DNA of 64,000 nt, taken from positions 42,016,073 through 42,080,072 of the forward strand of contig NC_092460.1 of NCBI RefSeq assembly GCF_047495875.1, given 5' to 3'. Shown here in pieces: positions 59,383 through 64,000 of the stretch (the first letter of the stretch is position 1; every line of letters starts with the position of its first letter). Origin of the DNA: Pithys albifrons albifrons (taxonomy: Eukaryota; Chordata; Aves; Passeriformes; Thamnophilidae). Below the pieces are notes generated by a model. It did no database searches. It saw only the letters and a list, made by a program, of their open reading frames with translations, and had not been told where the DNA came from. The position numbers were made by a program, and so were the translations under genes.

Positions 59383-62300
59383 CAACGAAAAGTTGCACTT
59401 TGCGAGATGAGCTTCCCCTAAGGAACAAAGTTGCTTTTCACCGAGAAAGAAAGCTCCAGACCTGCATTCTCGAATGCATATGATTCACTTATCAAAGCCA
59501 TAAAAAATATATGTCCTTATGCATTCTGTCTTGCACGAATCAGCTGATTCTCTTGATAGCAACGAAAAGTTGCGCTTTGCGAGATGAGCTTCCCCTAAGG
59601 AACATGGTTGCTTTTCACCGAGAAAGAAAGATCCAGTCCTGGATTCTCAGATGCATATGAGAATCTTTCTAAAGCCATAAGAAATATGTGTCCTGATACA
59701 TTCTTTCTGGCAGGAATCGACTGTTTCACTTGTTAGCAGAAAAATGCTACTCTTTGCGAGCTGAACTTCCCCTAAGGAATAACTGTGCTTTCCATCCAGA
59801 AAGAGAGCTCCAGTCCTGGATTCTCTAATGCATGCGATTCACTAACAAGAGCCATAAGAATACTGTGTCCTGATGCCTTCTGTCTGACAGGAATCGACTG
59901 TTTCACTTGTTAGCAAAGCAAAGTTGCACTTTGCTCGTTGAGCTTCCCCTAAGGAACAACAGTGCTTTGCATCCAGAAAGAGAGCTCCAGTCCTGGATTC
60001 TCTGATGCATGTGATTCACTAACCAGAGCCATAAGAATACTGTGTCCTGATGCCTTCTGTCTGACAGGAATCGACTGTTTCACTTGTTAGCAAAGCAGAG
60101 TTGCACTTTGCTATTGAGCTTCCCGTAAAGAAACAACAGTGCTTTGCACCATGAAAGCAAGCTCCAGCCCTGGAGTTTTAGATGCATATGATTTACTTTC
60201 CAAAACCATAAGAAATATGTGCCCTGATGTCTCCTGTCTGTCAGAAATCAAGAGTTTCACGTGTTAGAAGAGCAAAGGTGCACTTTGCGATAAGAGCTTC
60301 CCCTACGTAACAACTGTGTTTTTCACCAAGAAAGAAAGCTCCAGACCTGCATTCTCGAATGCATATGATTCACTTATCAAAGCCATAAGAAATATGTGTC
60401 CTTATGCCTTCTGTCTTGCAAGAATCAACTGTTTCTCTTGTTATCAACGAAAAGTTGCACTTTGCGAGATGAGCTTCCCCTAAGGAACAAAGTTGTTTTT
60501 CACGGAGAAAGAAAGATCCAGGCCTGGATTCTCAGATGCATATTATTCACTTATCAAAGCCATAAGAAATGTGTGTCCTTATGCCTTCTGTCTTACAAGA
60601 ATCAGCTGTTTCTCTTGTTAGCAACGAAAAGTTGCACTTTGCGAGATGAGCTTCCCCTAAGGACCAACGCTGTTTCTCACCGAGAAAGAAAGATCCAGTC
60701 CTGGATTCACAGATGGATATGAGAATCTTTCTAACGCCATAAGAAATGTGTGTCCTGATACATTCTTTCTGTCAGGAATCGACTGTTTCACTTGTTAGCA
60801 GAAAAATGCTACTCTTTGCGAGCTGAACTTCCCGTATGGAACAACAGTGCTTTGCATCCAGAATGAGAGCTCCAGTCCTGGATTCTCTGATGCATGTGAT
60901 TCACTAGCCAGAGCCATAACAATACTGTGTCCTGATGCTTTCTGTCTGACAGGAATCGACTGTTTCACTTGTTAGCAAAGCAAAGTTGCACTTTGCTCGT
61001 TGAGCTTCCCCTAAAGAACAATTGTGCTTTTCACCGTGAAAGCAAGCTCCAGCCCTGGAGTTTTAGATGCATATGATTTACTTTCCAAAACCATAACAAA
61101 TATATGCCCTGATGTCTCCTGTCCGTCAGAAATCCAGAGTTCACGTGTTAGAAGAGCAAAGGTGCACTTTGCGATAGGAGCTTCCCGTACGTAACAACTG
61201 TGTTTTTCACCAAGAAAGAAAGCTCCAGACCTGCATTCTCGAATGCATATGATTCACTTATCGAAGCCATAAGAAATGTGTGTCCTTATGCTTTCTGTCT
61301 TGCAAGAATCAGCTGTTTCTCTTGTTAGCAACGAAAAGTTGTACTTTGCGAGATGAGCTTCCCTTAAGGAACAAAGTTGTTTTTCACGGAGAAAGAAAGA
61401 TCCAGGCCTGGATTCTCAGATGCATATTATTCACTTATCAAAGCCATAAGAAATGTGTGTCCTTATGCCTTCTGTCTTACAAGAATCAGCTGTTTCTCTT
61501 GTTAGCAACGAAAAGTTGCACTTTGCGAGATGAGCTTCCCCTAAGGACCAACGCTGTTTCTCACCGAGAAAGAAAGATCCAATCCTGGATTCTCAGATGT
61601 ATATGAGAATCTTTCTAAAGCCATAAGAAATATGTGTCCTGATACATTCTTTCTGGCAGGAATCGACTGTTTCACTTGTTAGCAGAAAAATGCTACTCTT
61701 TGCGAGCTGAACTTCCCCTAAAGAACGAATGCGCTTTGCATCCAGAAGGAGGGCTCCAGTCCTGGATTCTCTGATGCATGTGATTCACTAACCAGAGCCA
61801 TAAGAATACTGTGTCCTGATGCCTTCTGTCTGACAGGAATCGACTGTTTCACTTGTTAGCAAAGCAGAGTTGCACTTTGCTATTGAGCTTCCCGTAAAGA
61901 AACAACAGTGCTTTGCACCATGAAAGCAAGCTCCAGCCCTGGAGTTTTAGATGCATATGATTTACTTTCCAAAACCATAAGAAATATGTGCCCTGATGTC
62001 TCCTGTCTGTCAGAAATCAAGAGTTTCACGTGTTAGAAGAGCAAAGGTGCACTTTGCGATAAGAGCTTCGCGTACGTAACAACTGTGTTTTTCACCAAGA
62101 AAGAAAGCTCCAGACCTGCATTCTCGAATGCATATGATTCACTTATCAAAGCCATAAGAAATGTGTGTCCTTATGCCTTCTGTCTTGCAAGAATCAACTG
62201 TTTCTCTTGTTATCAACGAAAAGTTGCACTTTGCGAGATGAGCTTCCCCTAAGGAACAAAGTTGCTTTTCACCGAGAAAGAAAGCTCCAGACCTGCATTC

Positions 62301-63977
62301 TCGAATGCATATGATTCACTTATCAAAGCCATAAAAAATATATGTCCTTATGCATTCTGTCTTGCAAGAATCAGCTGATTCTCTTGATAGCAACGAAAAG
62401 TTGCGCTTTGCGAGATGAGCTTCCCCTAAGGAACATGGTTGCTTTTCACCGAGAAAGAAAGATCCAGTCCTGGATTCTCAGATGCATATGAGAATCTTTC
62501 TAAAGCCATAAGAAATATGTGTCCTGATACATTCTTTCTGGCAGGAATCGACTGTTTCACTTGTTAGCAGAAAAATGCTACTCTTTGCGAGCTGAACTTC
62601 CCCTAAGGAATAACTGTACTTTCCATCCAGAAAGAGAGCTCCAGTCCTGGATTCTCTAATGCATGTGATTCACTAACAAGAGCCATAAGAATACTGTGTC
62701 CTGATGCCTTCTGTCTGATAGGAATCGACTCTTTCACTTAGCAAATCAAAGTTGCACTTTGCTCGTTGACCTTCCCCTAAGGAACAACAGTGCTTTGCAC
62801 AGTGAAAGCAAGCTCCAGCTCTGGAGTTTTAGATGCATATGATTTACTTTCCAAAACCATAAGAAATATGTGCCCTGATGTCTCCTGTCTGTCAGAAATC
62901 AAGAGTTTCACGTGTTAGAAGAGCAAAGGTGCACTTTGCGATAAGAGCTTCGCGTACGTAACAACTGTGTTTTTCACCAAGAAAGAAAGCTCCAGACCTG
63001 CATTCTCGAATGCATATGATTCACTTATCAAAGCCATAAGAAATGTGTGTCCTTATGCCTTCTGTCTTGCAAGAATCAACTGTTTCTCTTGTTATCAACG
63101 AAAAGTTGCACTTTGCGAGATGAGCTTCCCCTAAGGAACAAAGTTGCTTTTCACCGAGAAAGAAAGCTCCAGACCTGCATTCTCGAATGCATATGATTCA
63201 CTTATCAAAGCCATAAAAAATATATGTCCTTATGCATTCTGTCTTGCAAGAATCAGCTGATTCTCTTGATAGCAACGAAAAGTTGCGCTTTGCGAGATGA
63301 GCTTCCCCTAAGGAACATGGTTGCTTTTCACCGAGAAAGAAAGATCCAGTCCTGGATTCTCAGATGCATATGAGAATCTTTCTAAAGCCATAAGAAATAT
63401 GTGTCCTGATACATTCTTTCTGGCAGGAATCGACTGTTTCACTTGTTAGCAGAAAAATGCTACTCTTTGCGAGCTGAACTTCCCCTAAGGAATAACTGTG
63501 CTTTCCATCCAGAAAGAGAGCTTTAGTCCTGGATTCTCTAATGCATGTGATTCACTAACAAGAGCCATAAGAATACTGTGTCCTGATGCCTTCTGTCTGA
63601 TAGGAATCGACTCTTTCACTTAGCAAATCAAAGTTGCACTTTGCTCGTTGACCTTCCCCTAAGGAACAACAGTGCTTTGCACAGTGAAAGCAAGCTCCAG
63701 CTCTGGAGTTTTAGATGCATATGATTTACTTTCCAAAACCATAAGAAATATGTGCCCTGATGTCTCCTGTCTGTCAGAAATCAAGAGTTTCACATGTTAG
63801 AAGAGCAAAGGTGCACTTTGCGATAAGAGCTTCGCGTACGTAACAACTGTGTTTTTCACCAAGAAAGAAAGCTCCAGACCTGCATTCTCGAATGCATATG
63901 ATTCACTTATCAAAGCCATAAGAAATGTGTGTCCTTATGCCTTCTGTCTTGCAAGAATCAACTGTTTCTCTTGTTAT
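59383..63977 (+). repeat. 26-mer HOR, unit 15
   Basis: Blocks are H 59383, A 60445, B 61329, S2 62214, S1 63096, total 4,595 bp. M13 carries ggaccaacgc together with cacagatgg and taacgcc, a combination also found in the A block at 32879. The e monomers of both S2 and S1 have gcttcgcgtacg (near 62946 and 63829), elsewhere an M21 marker. Confidence 0.93.
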
Positions 63978-64000
63978 CAACGAAAAGTTGCACTTTGCGA
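63978..64000 (+). repeat. Start of the next HOR unit (a monomer, partial)
   Basis: The first 23 bases of an a monomer are cut by the window end. The block type cannot be assigned from this fragment. Confidence 0.85.

Larger units (their letters stand above)
1..64000 (+). repeat. Satellite array, 177-bp monomers in a 26-mer HOR
   Basis: The entire window is tandem ~177-bp monomers, all in one orientation, with no interruption by unique sequence or mobile elements. Five monomer types (a-e) differ clearly in their first ~60 bases and in the middle, but align over their full length. The order a-b-c-d-e repeats, and five such blocks (one a hexamer) make a 4,595-bp unit. Base 1 is the last base of an e monomer and 63978-64000 is the start of an a monomer, so the array continues beyond both ends. 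Homogeneous HOR arrays of this type are typical of eukaryotic centromeres. That location is inferred and not shown by the sequence alone. The family is not one I recognise by name. Confidence 0.97.

Noticed and set aside
1..64000. CRISPR array
   Set aside because: Repeats are contiguous with no short unique spacers. The unit is 177 bp, and there are no cas genes or leader.
1..64000. Human-type alpha satellite
   Set aside because: The monomer is 177 bp instead of 171 bp and I could not align it convincingly to the alpha consensus on either strand. Only the box-like site is reminiscent of it.
1..64000. rDNA, tRNA or histone tandem gene array
   Set aside because: No conserved rRNA or tRNA motifs or coding frames. 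The 4,595-bp unit is itself made of 26 related monomers.

Overview
The whole 64-kb window is one uninterrupted tandem satellite DNA array, with all monomers in the same orientation. I found no protein-coding gene, RNA gene, transposon insertion, CRISPR array or unique sequence. A homogeneous array of ~177-bp monomers with a multi-kilobase higher-order repeat (HOR) points to a eukaryotic, probably animal, centromeric or pericentromeric locus in a long-read assembly. I do not recognise the monomer as a named satellite. It is not human-type 171-bp alpha satellite, and I cannot name the species.

There are three nested levels. (1) The monomer is 177 bp, with 174- and 176-bp variants. About 362 complete monomers fill the window. 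(2) Five diverged monomer types follow each other as a-b-c-d-e and form ~885-bp pentamers. (3) Five blocks make a 26-monomer, 4,595-bp HOR: S1 (M1-M5), H (M6-M11, a hexamer with one extra chimeric monomer), A (M12-M16), B (M17-M21) and S2 (M22-M26). The lengths fit exactly: 26 x 177 minus 3 bp in M3, 1 bp in M15 and 3 bp in M24 equals 4,595.

Layout, cutting each unit at the H block: 1-883 partial (S1); 884-5478, 5479-10073 and 10074-14668 canonical 26-mers; 14669-18381 a 21-mer; 18382-21740 a 19-mer; 21741-25453 a 21-mer; 25454-30048 a 26-mer; 30049-36411 a 36-mer; 36412-41885 a 31-mer; 41886-44536 a 15-mer; 44537-49131 a 26-mer; 49132-52841 a 21-mer; 52842-55669 a 16-mer; 55670-59382 a 21-mer; 59383-63977 a 26-mer; 63978-64000 partial. 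The left 18 kb is therefore regular and the right 46 kb is a mosaic of deletion, duplication and fusion variants. Each variant is explained by unequal exchange between homologous monomers kept in register. Several unusual junctions and rare single-base markers recur kilobases apart, so variants have spread within the array.

The most interesting signals lie inside the monomer. Two short inverted repeats sit at fixed offsets (about 0-24 and 73-108). They are retained in most monomer types although the stem sequences differ, which looks like covariation. A third site, at offset 31-47, resembles a decayed CENP-B box: M14 keeps one half of the essential pattern and M19 keeps the other. The 108-codon open frames that recur across the window are by-products of a 177-bp (3 x 59) period and are not annotated as genes.
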